64,000 bases of DNA from an uncultured Clostridia bacterium (GCA_947591315.1 CANQDD010000004.1:59095-123094), one strand, 5' to 3'. Positions 1 through 9,522 are shown, counted from the first letter of the stretch. The notes: generated by a model from the letters alone, not told the origin. Numbers and translations: made by a program.

Positions 1-1
1 C

Positions 2-2731
2 GGTATTATTATGGAGGGCGATAAGGGTATAAATCCCGGAGCGATCCGCGCGGCGGACAACAGTACCGTAATAGTGACAAGCAACCGTGAAGGCGACGGC
101 AACAGCGTGCTGTATTGGGGCGTCTGCGGCGTGACGCGTGAAGAAGAAGGCGAAGGGGATCCGTACGCCACGGATAACGACGCGCGTATCTACGTCACCG
201 GCGGCGCGAGAGTAACGGCGTATTCGATTGAAGAAAACGGCGGAGCCGTACACGAGGTTAAGGCTGTTGACGGCGTAAGCGTGACCGGCGGCAATTCCTC
301 CGACGACAGCGGCGCTCTCGAGTACAAGGACGACACATACGTAATCGCGGGCACGGAGGACACAGCGAATTACATTCTGTTTAAGAGCGCCGAAAAAGAA
401 ATCGCGGATTACCCGCTCTATTTCGACGGTGAAACGGCTAAGCTCTACAAGAAATTCAGTCACAGCTTTCCGAGCGGAGAGGCAACATTTTCGGATCCCG
501 TGGAGGTACCCGGCGCGGTATGCGAGAAAAATAAGCTGACGCTCACGTCGGATTTCCAATTCTACACGACCGGCGAGGACGGCCTGGCTCTCGGCGAGGG
601 CACGACGCTCTATGTTCCCGAAGGCGCAAGTCCGTCGGTTCACAGCGCAGTTTCCGGTATTGTGCTTAACGAAAATATCGGCGGTACTTCGGGCATATAC
701 TGCTGCGGAAACAATACGATAAATGTAGACGGCTCTCTCACCGTCACCGCCGGCGACGGCGTGAATATAGACAGCTGGGGCATCACCGACGCGGGAGTCG
801 GCAAGGCTATAGATATAACCGGCAAGGGCAGTCTTACCGTTTACGGCGGAAATATCGCGTACGACGAGACTGTCACGGAGGACAGACAAAGAGGAACCTC
901 CTGCGCTATAGGCGCTTACGACGACATTGACATATCTATCGCCGAGTTAAACGCCATAGGCGGCAACGCTTACTACGGAAGCTTCGGCATAGTCGCTGAC
1001 TATCCCGGTACAGAGCCTCATACACTCACCGTCAGCGGCGGCTCGCGCGTCGCCGCGAAAGGCGGCAGATGTGATAACGCGGAGGAAAGCATAAGCTGCG
1101 GCGGCGCGGCAAATCATCTTATAATCAAGGATAATTCGAGCGTGACCATGTATGTTCCCGGCACGGGAGAAAAATACTACGCCGCCGGACTTATGGTTTA
1201 CAACGGCGAAAATTACGGCAGCGGAAAAATAGAGCTTTCAAACGGCGGCTCGTTTACGGCAAAGGTGGGCGACACCGCAACAAGCTCCGGCGTCGCTCCC
1301 ACCTACGTTGGGCAGATAGACGCAAGTATTGACGGAAGCAGCACATTTACGGCGGAGGGCGCGACATTCGCGTCATTGGCGGAGCTTATGGGCATTTCGG
1401 TTGTGTCGGACGGCAAGACCGTGACATACGACAGCGAAAAATACGGCTACGTTGACGCGGACGGAAATCTCGTAAAGAAAATATCTGTTGAACCGGCTGA
1501 CGCTCCCGAGGTCGGCGGATTCCCGTTCACCGACGTAAAAGCAGCCGATTGGTTCTATAACGTGATTAAGGCGGTGTATAACGAAGGACTTATGAGAGGC
1601 GTAACGGAAACGGAATTCGCGCCGAAGGCGGCGCTTACGCGCGGCATGGTCACGACGATAATAGGTCGCATGGGTGCGGCTGAAGCGGCTGACGGCCCGA
1701 CGGCATTTACAGACGTTGACGCGGACGCGTACTACGCTCCGTATGTCGCGTGGGCAGCCGAAAACGGTATAGTATCGGGATTTACGGACGGCACGTTCCG
1801 TCCCGACGAAAACGTGACGCGCGAGCAGACCGCGGCGATACTGTACAGATATATGCAATACATCGGCGCTGATGTATCTGTCGGTGAGGATACGAATATT
1901 TTAAGCTTTACCGACGCTGGCGAAATAAGCGAATACGCGTTTCCCGCTTTGCAGTGGGCGTGCGGCGCGGGCGTTATACACGGCTACGGCGACGGCACGC
2001 TCGCGCCGAAGGCGGGCATAACGCGCGCGGAATTTGCCGCGATGATAAGCGGCGTCGCGCTCACCTCGGACACGGGCGCGGACCGGACGGCGGCAACGGA
2101 CGCGTCCGGCTTCGTTTCACTCGCGGAAGCCGTTCCCGACGCGATAATGGAAATACGGTACTATTCCACATATAACTTTGTCGGCGACAGAATTGACGGC
2201 TATGAAGAGCCGTGCGCGCTTTTGACAAAGGAAGCGGCAGCAGCGCTCAAAAACGCGTCGGACGACGCTGTGGCAAATGGTTACAGGCTCAAAATCTACG
2301 ACGCGTACCGTCCGCAGACAGCCGTTCAAAACTTTGTCGATTGGGCGGAGGATACGGACGACACGCGCATGAAGGCATATTTCTATCCCGAGCTTGACAA
2401 ATCGGTGCTGTTCGATCAGGGCTACATCGCCGAAAAATCGGGTCACAGCAGGGGCAGCACGGTTGACCTCACGCTGTTTGACATGAGTACGGGCAAGGAG
2501 CTTGACATGGGCGGCACGTTCGACTATTTCGGCGAGCTTTCCCACCCCGATTACACGGGCGAACTGACAGAGGAACAGATACAGAACAGAAACATTCTGC
2601 GCGATATAATGCTTGAAAACGGCTTTAAGCCGCTCGACACGGAATGGTGGCACTTCACGCTCGCGAATGAGCCGTACCCCGACACGTATTTTGACTTTCC
2701 CGTAAGCGGAAGGTCGGTCGGTATTGAGTGA
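2..2731 (+). CDS. SLH-domain surface protein with C-terminal VanX-like D-Ala-D-Ala dipeptidase (5' partial)
   Basis: The reading frame is open to the left edge, so the true start and any signal peptide lie outside the window. Numbering below is from the first ATG at 11. Residues 1-500 are Gly/Ser/Thr-rich with recurring GG-turn patterns, as in beta-helical adhesin-like regions. Three SLH repeats follow (about 503-556, 563-620, 632-681), which in the family bind cell-wall polymers. Residues 700-906 match the VanX/DdpX (M15D) zinc dipeptidase family: H812 and D819 in SGHSRGSTVD, and E878 and H881 in EWWH, match the VanX zinc ligands and catalytic Glu in order and spacing. VanX is normally cytoplasmic, so a wall-anchored form is unusual. 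It may trim D-Ala-D-Ala or related dipeptides outside the cell (inference). Confidence 0.85.
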   Translation, partial: GIIMEGDKGINPGAIRAADNSTVIVTSNREGDGNSVLYWGVCGVTREEEGEGDPYATDNDARIYVTGGARVTAYSIEENGGAVHEVKAVDGVSVTGGNSSDDSGALEYKDDTYVIAGTEDTANYILFKSAEKEIADYPLYFDGETAKLYKKFSHSFPSGEATFSDPVEVPGAVCEKNKLTLTSDFQFYTTGEDGLALGEGTTLYVPEGASPSVHSAVSGIVLNENIGGTSGIYCCGNNTINVDGSLTVTAGDGVNIDSWGITDAGVGKAIDITGKGSLTVYGGNIAYDETVTEDRQRGTSCAIGAYDDIDISIAELNAIGGNAYYGSFGIVADYPGTEPHTLTVSGGSRVAAKGGRCDNAEESISCGGAANHLIIKDNSSVTMYVPGTGEKYYAAGLMVYNGENYGSGKIELSNGGSFTAKVGDTATSSGVAPTYVGQIDASIDGSSTFTAEGATFASLAELMGISVVSDGKTVTYDSEKYGYVDADGNLVKKISVEPADAPEVGGFPFTDVKAADWFYNVIKAVYNEGLMRGVTETEFAPKAALTRGMVTTIIGRMGAAEAADGPTAFTDVDADAYYAPYVAWAAENGIVSGFTDGTFRPDENVTREQTAAILYRYMQYIGADVSVGEDTNILSFTDAGEISEYAFPALQWACGAGVIHGYGDGTLAPKAGITRAEFAAMISGVALTSDTGADRTAATDASGFVSLAEAVPDAIMEIRYYSTYNFVGDRIDGYEEPCALLTKEAAAALKNASDDAVANGYRLKIYDAYRPQTAVQNFVDWAEDTDDTRMKAYFYPELDKSVLFDQGYIAEKSGHSRGSTVDLTLFDMSTGKELDMGGTFDYFGELSHPDYTGELTEEQIQNRNILRDIMLENGFKPLDTEWWHFTLANEPYPDTYFDFPVSGRSVGIE

Positions 2732-2790
2732 TTACACGTCCGAGCGCAAAGCGTTTCGCGCCGCAAAGGGCGGCGTTCACGCACAAAGTA

Positions 2791-2819
2791 TTGATTTTTT
2801 GATTAAAATGTGGTATAAT
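2791..2819 (+). promoter_or_regulatory. Sigma-A type promoter of the NlpC/P60 gene
   Basis: TTGATT (2791-2796) and TATAAT (2814-2819) are separated by 17 bp, with a TGG extension before the -10. The sequence closely resembles the promoter at 11180-11208. Transcription would start near 2826, giving a leader of about 74 nt. Confidence 0.75.
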
Positions 2820-2864
2820 TGTTGTGTATTGACTGTGACACGACAAAAGACGGATATAAATTTT

Positions 2865-2886
2865 TTTGCCGCCGACGGGCGGCAAA
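2865..2886 (+). promoter_or_regulatory. Leader hairpin next to the ribosome site
   Basis: TTTGCCGCC (2865-2873) and GGCGGCAAA (2878-2886) form a perfect 9-bp stem with a GACG loop. The hairpin abuts the Shine-Dalgarno sequence GGGAGAG (2887-2893) of the next gene. It may stabilise the mRNA or affect initiation. There is no U-run after it, so it is not a terminator. Confidence 0.5.
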
Positions 2887-2899
2887 GGGAGAGAATAAA

Positions 2900-4471
2900 A
2901 TGAAACTTAAAGCCATTGCCGCCGCGCTGATCGCGGCAGCCGTCATTGCGCCCGTATCGCACGCGGCAGATGACGTTATGTATATATGCGCGTACTACAA
3001 CGACGGCGGCGCGCTCATAGACGCGAAAAAATTTGATGAGAACGAGCTTAAAAACATGCTCGACACTCTCGCTCCCGACGGCGCGGCAAAAGCCAAGCTG
3101 TTCCAATGGAGTGACGACCTTCGTCCCGTGGGCGAGGTCATTATGTCGGACTACACGCGCGGAGCGGGCGACGTGCTTAATAATATGGACAGCACCGTTA
3201 AGGCTCCGAATGTTAAGAGCGAGATGTGCGTCGCGTCGTTCTGGCACGAAAAGGAAAGCTGCTCGGACGAGATCGTTATGACGGCGGAGGAAATCGCGGC
3301 GTTTAACCGCGCGGTACTCGAAACTCCCAAAACGTACACAAACGACCTTGCCAAGGTGGAAGGTACATACAACGGAACGGAACTCGCGGAGCTTAACGCG
3401 AATTTCCCGTCACCCTCGGGACTTTACTTAAACGGCGAACCCGTTCCCGAAAGCTACTACGAGGCGATACGCGAAAATATACGCAATTCGCCCGTAACGG
3501 AGGAAATGCCGTACAGATTCGGCTTCGCGGTAAACAGGACTGTCATGAAGGCGTACCCGTACGAGGACTATCTGTCCGATGATCCGTCCGATCCCGAATG
3601 GGATAACCTCGTTTCGAGCGGTGTGGCGGTGAACGAGCCGCTCGTGCTGCTGTTCACGACCGGTGACGGCAAATTCACAATGGCGAGAAGCCAATGCTGC
3701 TCCGGCTGGGTCCCGACCGAGGATATAGGGGTTTGTGCGAATAAGGCGGAATGGGAGAATTACAGAAATCCGGAAAATATTCTCGTTGTGACCGGCGAAA
3801 AGGTGTATCTCGAGCCGAGCGCGGACGCGGATCTGAACGAGAAAATGCTTACGATGGGAACGGTTCTGCCGCTCGTTACGGACGAGACCGGCACGGTATC
3901 ATACAGGCTGCCGTGGAACAATTACGTCGTTAAAATGCCCGCGCGGAACGGGGACGGAAGCTTTTACCAAAAGGACGCTCTCATTCCCGCGAACCGCGAC
4001 GTGAATGTCGGCTACCTCCCCTACTCGACCGCGAACGTTGTCACGCAGGCTTTTAAGTCGCTCGGCAACCGCTACGGCTGGGGCGGTATGATGAATTCGC
4101 AGGACTGCTCGTCTTACGCGCGTGAGGTATACCGCTGCTTCGGTCTCGAAATTCCGAGAAATACGACGTGGCAGTCGGCGATGCCGGCTGACGTGACGGT
4201 TATGTCCGATATGACGGACGACGAGAAAAAAGCCGTCCTCGACACGCTTCCGGCGGGCGCGATACTGATATTCCCGGGACACGAGATGCTCTACCTCGGC
4301 AAGGACAACGGGCTGTATTACACGATAAACGATGTAAGCTCGCTCGTACCGCCCGATCAACCGGGCGTGATTGTAAAGCCGAGAAGCGTTATAGTAAACG
4401 ACCTTTCGACGCTTCGCGCAAACGGCTCGACGTGGCTCGGAAATTTAAGCCATGCCGTGGTTATAAAATAA
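2900..4471 (+). CDS. Secreted NlpC/P60-family cell-wall hydrolase with SH3-like domains
   Basis: This 523-residue exported protein starts with a signal peptide (MKLKAIAAALIAAAVIAPVSHA). I chose the ATG at 2900 because it follows GGGAGAG and places the signal peptide at the N-terminus; a longer frame from 2819 would overlap the -10 box. The middle (about 150-360) looks like the N-terminal and SH3-type modules of NlpC/P60 proteins. The catalytic domain is at about 370-523, with nucleophile C403 in QDCSSYARE and H461 in GHEMLYLG. The family cleaves D-glutamyl-diamino-acid bonds in wall peptides. It lies 20 bp before the STAS-kinase gene and may share its transcript. Confidence 0.85.
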   Translation: MKLKAIAAALIAAAVIAPVSHAADDVMYICAYYNDGGALIDAKKFDENELKNMLDTLAPDGAAKAKLFQWSDDLRPVGEVIMSDYTRGAGDVLNNMDSTVKAPNVKSEMCVASFWHEKESCSDEIVMTAEEIAAFNRAVLETPKTYTNDLAKVEGTYNGTELAELNANFPSPSGLYLNGEPVPESYYEAIRENIRNSPVTEEMPYRFGFAVNRTVMKAYPYEDYLSDDPSDPEWDNLVSSGVAVNEPLVLLFTTGDGKFTMARSQCCSGWVPTEDIGVCANKAEWENYRNPENILVVTGEKVYLEPSADADLNEKMLTMGTVLPLVTDETGTVSYRLPWNNYVVKMPARNGDGSFYQKDALIPANRDVNVGYLPYSTANVVTQAFKSLGNRYGWGGMMNSQDCSSYAREVYRCFGLEIPRNTTWQSAMPADVTVMSDMTDDEKKAVLDTLPAGAILIFPGHEMLYLGKDNGLYYTINDVSSLVPPDQPGVIVKPRSVIVNDLSTLRANGSTWLGNLSHAVVIK

Positions 4472-4491
4472 TATGGAGGTAATGGACACGT

Positions 4492-5667
4492 ATGGAACAC
4501 TCTTACAGTGACGGAATTTTGACAGTTAAATTATTGAAAAGAATCGACTCGAACAACGCGTCCGACGTCGATAAGGAATTGTTCGCGGCGATCGGGGAGT
4601 GCGGCGCAGAAAGCGTCGTTCTCGACGCGGCTGACACCGAATATATTTCAAGCGCGGGACTGAGAGTTGTATTAAAGCTCAAAAAGACCGTTGCGGATTC
4701 TAAAATAATAAACGCGTCGCCCGAGGTATACGATATTTTCAGTATAACCGGCTTTATCGACATTATCGACGTGAAAAAGGCGTTCCGAGAGATTTCGGTC
4801 GAGGGCTGCGAGATAATCGGCAAGGGCGGTCACGGCACGGTTTACCGTCTTAACGGCGACACGATATTAAAGATGTACGCCGAAACGGAGCCGCTTACGG
4901 AGATAGAGCGTGAAATAGAGTACGCGAGAAACGCGTTTGTGGCAGGGGTTCCGACGGCTATTCCGTTCGACGTTGTTAAGTGCGGCAGCTGCTACGGCTC
5001 GGTGTTCGAGCTTTTAAACGCCGACACGCTCGGCAATGTACTCGCCGCGAATCCCGACAAGTACGACGAATATTCAAAGAAGTATATCGAGCTTGTGAAC
5101 ACGCTCCACACGACCGAGGCGGACACGGACCGCCTGTCGAATATTAAGGGTTTATACAACCAATGGGCTGACGAAATGGCGGAGCTGCTCACGGCTGATG
5201 AAATAGGTATTCTTCACGAGATAATAAACAGCGTTCCCGACAGGAACACGTTCGTCCACGGCGATATTCACCCGAAAAACGTGATGGTTCAGGACGGCGA
5301 GCTTGTGTTTATCGACATGGCTGACATCACGTACGGTCACCCCGTTTTCGATTATATGGGAATGGCGCTGACGCACGTAATCGCGGGAAGCAGAGCGCCC
5401 GAAAGAGCGGTGCAGATAATGGGCATAGACTACGAGACCGGCGTGCGGCTGTGGAACGATCTCGTAAAGGCGCGGTTCGGCTCTCTCGGAGAAGAGGGGC
5501 TTAAGAAGATGAACGGACTTCTTACGGCGTTCGGCATGATGAAATTCACCGTCGCGTCAGCCGTGAACAAGTCAAACCCGCAGCAGCTAAAGGAAACGCT
5601 TATCGGTATAAGCAGACAGACATTCTTCCCGAACGCGAAGAATTTAATAGGCGCGGTGAAATTCTGA
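4492..5667 (+). CDS. STAS domain fused to an APH-fold phosphotransferase (copy 1)
   Basis: Residues 1-100 form a STAS (anti-sigma-factor antagonist) domain that keeps the phosphorylatable serine motif ISSAGLR (S53/S54). Residues 105-391 form an aminoglycoside-phosphotransferase/choline-kinase-like domain: a Gly-rich loop GKGGHG at about 110, a lysine near 127, the catalytic loop HGDIHPKN (H256, D258, N263) and the metal-binding aspartate D275 in FIDMAD. It resembles the TIGR02172 phosphotransferase family. The ATG at 4492 lies 11 nt after GGAGGT; the ATG at 4482 is out of frame. The next genes encode a free STAS protein and a phosphatase/kinase sensor, so this protein is probably part of a partner-switching pathway. 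The kinase substrate is unknown. A paralogue lies at 11257-12441. Confidence 0.85.
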   Translation: MEHSYSDGILTVKLLKRIDSNNASDVDKELFAAIGECGAESVVLDAADTEYISSAGLRVVLKLKKTVADSKIINASPEVYDIFSITGFIDIIDVKKAFREISVEGCEIIGKGGHGTVYRLNGDTILKMYAETEPLTEIEREIEYARNAFVAGVPTAIPFDVVKCGSCYGSVFELLNADTLGNVLAANPDKYDEYSKKYIELVNTLHTTEADTDRLSNIKGLYNQWADEMAELLTADEIGILHEIINSVPDRNTFVHGDIHPKNVMVQDGELVFIDMADITYGHPVFDYMGMALTHVIAGSRAPERAVQIMGIDYETGVRLWNDLVKARFGSLGEEGLKKMNGLLTAFGMMKFTVASAVNKSNPQQLKETLIGISRQTFFPNAKNLIGAVKF

Positions 5668-5729
5668 CCGCTGATATACGCTTAAATTTGTAAAAATTTA
5701 ATATAATAAATATTAAGGAGAGATTTATT

Positions 5730-6026
5730 ATGACAATCAATCAAACAAACGAAAACGGAAAAGTAACGCTCGCTTTATCGGGCAGACTTGACACGGTTAC
5801 GGCTCCCGAGCTTGAGGCGGCTCTCGACACGGCTCTTAGCGGCGCGACGGAGCTTTGCCTGGACTTCACCGACCTTGAGTACATCTCGTCGGCTGGACTC
5901 CGCGTGCTCTTAAAGGCGCAGAAAATCATGAACACAAAGGGAACGATGAAGATTACCGGCGTTAACGAAACAATCATGGAAGTATTCGATATTACCGGCT
6001 TTGTCGATATTCTCACAATCGAGTAA
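5730..6026 (+). CDS. Anti-sigma-factor antagonist, single STAS domain (SpoIIAA/RsbV-like)
   Basis: This 98-residue protein is a single STAS domain with the conserved EYISSAGLRVLLKAQ segment (S53/S54). In SpoIIAA and RsbV the equivalent serine is phosphorylated by an anti-sigma kinase and dephosphorylated by a PP2C phosphatase. It has a strong ribosome site (AAGGAGAG) and lies 62 bp after the STAS-kinase gene and 23 bp before a membrane protein that carries both such enzyme domains. No sigma factor or separate anti-sigma factor is in the window, so the final target is unknown. Confidence 0.93.
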   Translation: MTINQTNENGKVTLALSGRLDTVTAPELEAALDTALSGATELCLDFTDLEYISSAGLRVLLKAQKIMNTKGTMKITGVNETIMEVFDITGFVDILTIE

Positions 6027-6049
6027 CTCGATAAAAGGAAGTGTATCCG

Positions 6050-8881
6050 ATGGTTTTTACACTTATACTGACGGCTCTTTACAACGCGATTCTGGCGGTA
6101 CTGATATATATCGCCGAAAAAAAGACCGCGTTCGGGCGGATAGGATATAAGAAGAAACAGATAATTATAGGTATTCTGTTCGGCGCGATGGCGTCGTTCG
6201 CGAGTACAAGTATCGCCGGTGTGGACATCGGCGACGGCACGATCATGAACGTCCGCGACGCGGCTCCGCTCTGCGCCGGTCTTATATTCGGCGCGCCGGC
6301 GGGTATTATCGCCGGTATCATAGGCGGCTTGTACCGGTATATTTCGGCGTTTTTCGGGCTTACGGGAGCGTACACGCAGCTTGCGTGCTCGATTTCCACG
6401 GCTCTTGCCGGCTTTATCGCGGCGGCGCTCAGGAAATTCATGTTCGACAATAAAAAGCCGGGCTGGATCTACGGTCTCGGTATAGGCATGATTTGTGAAG
6501 TCATACACATGCTGATGATTTTCTTCACAAACGCGAACGATCCGAGTACGGCGTTCGGCTTCGTAAAGGTATGCTCGCTGCCGATGATGCTCTGCAACGG
6601 CTTTTCGGTCGGCGCGGCGGTGCTTGCAATATCGCTGCTCGGCAAGGAAAAGGGCACGCAGCATATAGGAAAAAAGCAGATTTCGCGTACGTTCCAGACA
6701 TGGCTGTTTATATGTATCGTCGTGGCGTACGTGCTGACAAGCACGTATACATATATGCTGCAAAGTCAAATGTCCAACACGGAGACGGAAACGGTCATAA
6801 AGACGAGCATCGACGATGTTAATCAGGATATTCAGGATACGTCGGACGAAAACCTGCTCAATAAAACAAACCTCATAAAGAACGACTATATCGCGTCAAA
6901 CGATAAAAGCGCGGAGTTTCTGCAGTCGCTCGCGGACAAGTACAAGGTCGCGGAAATTCATATTATCGACGATAACGGCATAATCGTGAACACAAACGTT
7001 CCGCATTATATCGGCTTTGATATGGCAAGCGGCGAGCAGTCGGCGGAGTTTCTCATACTCCTTGACGGCACGCATAAGTCGTTCGCGCAGGAGTACCGCC
7101 CGCAGTCCTACGACAGCAGCGTCGCGTACAAATACGGCGGCGTGTCGCTCCAAGACGGCGGATTCCTGCAGGTCGGCTACGACGCGAACGAGTTCCGCGC
7201 CGATATTGACAGCACCGTTAAAAAAATAGCGACAAACCGCCACATAGGTGAGAACGGCTTTATCGTTATCTGCGACGAGGAGTGGAACATAGTGAGCGAG
7301 GGCACGGATTACACCGGCTACAACCTCGCGAGCCTCGGCATACGGGTCGATACCGAAAAGTACGCGGAAAATACCATATTCGGCACGGAGGTTAACGGCA
7401 AGCCGTATCTGGGCGAATACGAGTTCGCGGAGGGCTATTATATCGTCGGCGTGATCGGCGAGGAGGAAGCGCTGTTTATGCGCGACGTTTCGGTGTACCT
7501 AAGCTCGTTTATGGAGTTGCTGATTTTCGCGGCTCTGTTCGCGCTCGTGTACTTCCTCATAAAGAAGCTTATCATAGACAATCTGAACGAGGTAAACCGC
7601 GCGCTGTCGAAAATCACGAACGGCAACCTCGACGTTACGGTCGACGTGCGCGACAACGAGGAATTCGCGTCACTGTCGGACGATATTAACTCCACCGTCG
7701 ATACGTTAAAGCGCTACATCGCCGAGGCGGAGGCGCGGATCGACGCGGAGCTTGAGTTCGCGAAGCAGATACAAAGCTCGGCTCTTCCGTCGGTGTTCCC
7801 CCCGTTCCCCAACCGCAGAGAATTTGACATATACGCTCAAATGCACACGGCGAAGGAGGTCGGCGGCGATTTCTACGACTTCTATATGCTCGACGACTCC
7901 ACGATCGCCTTTCTTATCGCGGACGTATCGGGCAAGGGTATTCCGGCGGCGATGTTTATGATGAAGGCTAAGACCATTATAAAAGACCTCGCCGAGAGCG
8001 GTCTTGAGGTCAACGACATATTCACGCAGGCGAACGCGAAGCTCTGCGAAAACAACGACGCGGGTATGTTTGTGACGGCGTGGATGGCGATAGTCGATTT
8101 GAAAACGGGTATTATGAGCGTCGCGAACGCGGGACACAATCCGCCCGTCATAAAGCGCGCGGACGGTAAATTCGATTACGAAAAAATGCGCGCAGGATTT
8201 GTTCTTGCGGGTATGGAAGGGCTTAAATACAGAAAGACCGAAATACAGCTCTCCCCCGGCGACCGGATTTACCTTTACACCGACGGCGTTACCGAGGCGA
8301 CGGACAAGAACGATCAGCTTTACGGCGAGGACAGACTTGTCGGTTTCTTAAACTCGCTCGGCAATACCGACGTAAAGTCGATCTGCGAGGATGTCAAGAA
8401 GGACATAGACCGCTTCGTCGGCGACGCGCCGCAGTTTGACGATATTACGATGGTGAGCTTCAGACTGAATTTTATAAAGGGCGACGACAAACTCTCGTTT
8501 ATCCCGGGCAAGGACGCGGGCGTGGCTGTGAGTGATTTTGCGGATCAGCTTACGTCGAAGCTCGACGTGCTTCCGAAAATTTCGAGCAAGGTGAGCATTG
8601 CGATAGACGAAATTGCCTCGAACATAATCAATTACAGCAAGGCGAAAACGGCGCAGATTTCCTATTCGATAGAGAAAAACAAGCTGAATCTGACGTTCGA
8701 GGACGACGGTCAGCCGTACAACCCGCTCGAAAAGGAGGATCCCGATATAACGCTGTCAGCCGAGGAGCGTCAGATAGGCGGTCTGGGGATTTTCATGGTT
8801 AAACAAATGACCGAAAGCATGGACTACAAGTATGAAAACAATAAAAATATTTTGAAGCTTGTAATGGCTTTGAACTCATAA
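6050..8881 (+). CDS. Membrane sensor with 5TMR, Cache-like, HAMP, PP2C (SpoIIE/RsbU) and HATPase (RsbW-like) domains
   Basis: This 943-residue protein has about six N-terminal membrane segments of the 5TM-5TMR-LYT type (1-200), a predicted extracellular Cache-like domain (about 230-475) and a further membrane helix (about 480-500). A HAMP linker (505-560) and a PP2C-type phosphatase (575-795: VGGDFYDF near 604, DVSGKG near 625, FDDITMVSF near 790) follow. The end (820-943) is an RsbW-like ATPase: N-box DEIASNIINYS near 853, EDDGQPYNPL, and GGLGIFMVK. One polypeptide can therefore in principle both phosphorylate and dephosphorylate STAS partners. I chose ATG 6050, 8 nt after AAAGGAAG; the GTG at 6041 overlaps that ribosome site. 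The extracellular signal is unknown. Confidence 0.9.
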   Translation: MVFTLILTALYNAILAVLIYIAEKKTAFGRIGYKKKQIIIGILFGAMASFASTSIAGVDIGDGTIMNVRDAAPLCAGLIFGAPAGIIAGIIGGLYRYISAFFGLTGAYTQLACSISTALAGFIAAALRKFMFDNKKPGWIYGLGIGMICEVIHMLMIFFTNANDPSTAFGFVKVCSLPMMLCNGFSVGAAVLAISLLGKEKGTQHIGKKQISRTFQTWLFICIVVAYVLTSTYTYMLQSQMSNTETETVIKTSIDDVNQDIQDTSDENLLNKTNLIKNDYIASNDKSAEFLQSLADKYKVAEIHIIDDNGIIVNTNVPHYIGFDMASGEQSAEFLILLDGTHKSFAQEYRPQSYDSSVAYKYGGVSLQDGGFLQVGYDANEFRADIDSTVKKIATNRHIGENGFIVICDEEWNIVSEGTDYTGYNLASLGIRVDTEKYAENTIFGTEVNGKPYLGEYEFAEGYYIVGVIGEEEALFMRDVSVYLSSFMELLIFAALFALVYFLIKKLIIDNLNEVNRALSKITNGNLDVTVDVRDNEEFASLSDDINSTVDTLKRYIAEAEARIDAELEFAKQIQSSALPSVFPPFPNRREFDIYAQMHTAKEVGGDFYDFYMLDDSTIAFLIADVSGKGIPAAMFMMKAKTIIKDLAESGLEVNDIFTQANAKLCENNDAGMFVTAWMAIVDLKTGIMSVANAGHNPPVIKRADGKFDYEKMRAGFVLAGMEGLKYRKTEIQLSPGDRIYLYTDGVTEATDKNDQLYGEDRLVGFLNSLGNTDVKSICEDVKKDIDRFVGDAPQFDDITMVSFRLNFIKGDDKLSFIPGKDAGVAVSDFADQLTSKLDVLPKISSKVSIAIDEIASNIINYSKAKTAQISYSIEKNKLNLTFEDDGQPYNPLEKEDPDITLSAEERQIGGLGIFMVKQMTESMDYKYENNKNILKLVMALNS

Positions 8882-8902
8882 AATACAGAAAGAAGGAAAA
8901 AC

Positions 8903-9517
8903 ATGAAAACGGATATTTGTACGATTTCAAGCGATAAGGAAACATTCGGCGCAATATTTGCCGAGGTTGAAAAGTCGGCCGAGTACAACAAGCTTCCCAA
9001 AAAACAGGCTCTGCAGTTAAGGCTTCTCGCGGAGGAGCTTGTGGGTATGCTGCCGGAGCTTTTGGAAGTCGGCAGCGGTAAGTTCTGGATTGAAAATGAA
9101 GGAAACAATTTCGAGCTTCACGCGTCGATCAAGGCGGAGCGTCTGTCGATGTTCGACAAGGAGGACATTCTTTCCCTTTCAAAGTCGGGCAAAAACGCCG
9201 CGTCGAAGGGCATTATAAATAAGATAAGACTTGTCGCGGAAGGTATGCTCGACGGCTACCTCGAAACCGCGAAGGTGTCGGGCGGCGACGAATATTACGA
9301 TTTTTACGACATGGGCGTGTGCTCCGCGAACGCTTATGACGACAGGTGGCTCCACGCGTGGTCGCTGAGCAGCTACAAGGAGTGCGCCGACGACAACAAG
9401 GACAGCGACGCATGGGACGAGCTTGAAAAGTCCATAATCGCCAACCTCGCGGACGACGTAATCGTTGGCGTTATCGGCAGGAATGTGGATATAGTTATTA
9501 AAAAGAATTTCGCGTAA
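8903..9517 (+). CDS. Uncharacterised protein, possibly a degenerate HATPase-related partner
   Basis: This 204-residue soluble protein has no signal peptide or membrane helix. The segment LRLLAEELVGMLPEL (about 33-47) resembles the N-box helix of RsbW-type ATPases, but the ATP-binding glycine boxes are not visible. A conserved-looking C-terminal stretch (EKSIIANLADDVIVGVIGRNVDI) is beta-rich. It lies 21 bp after the sensor gene, has ribosome site AAGGAAAAA, and is followed by a strong terminator, so it is the last gene of the signalling operon. It is probably a partner or sensor subunit; I do not recognise a defined function. Confidence 0.7.
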   Translation: MKTDICTISSDKETFGAIFAEVEKSAEYNKLPKKQALQLRLLAEELVGMLPELLEVGSGKFWIENEGNNFELHASIKAERLSMFDKEDILSLSKSGKNAASKGIINKIRLVAEGMLDGYLETAKVSGGDEYYDFYDMGVCSANAYDDRWLHAWSLSSYKECADDNKDSDAWDELEKSIIANLADDVIVGVIGRNVDIVIKKNFA

Positions 9518-9522
9518 AAATT

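Noticed and set aside
6041..6049. GTG start for the sensor phosphatase/kinase
   Set aside because: It overlaps the ribosome site AAAGGAAG, leaving no spacing; ATG 6050 is well placed.
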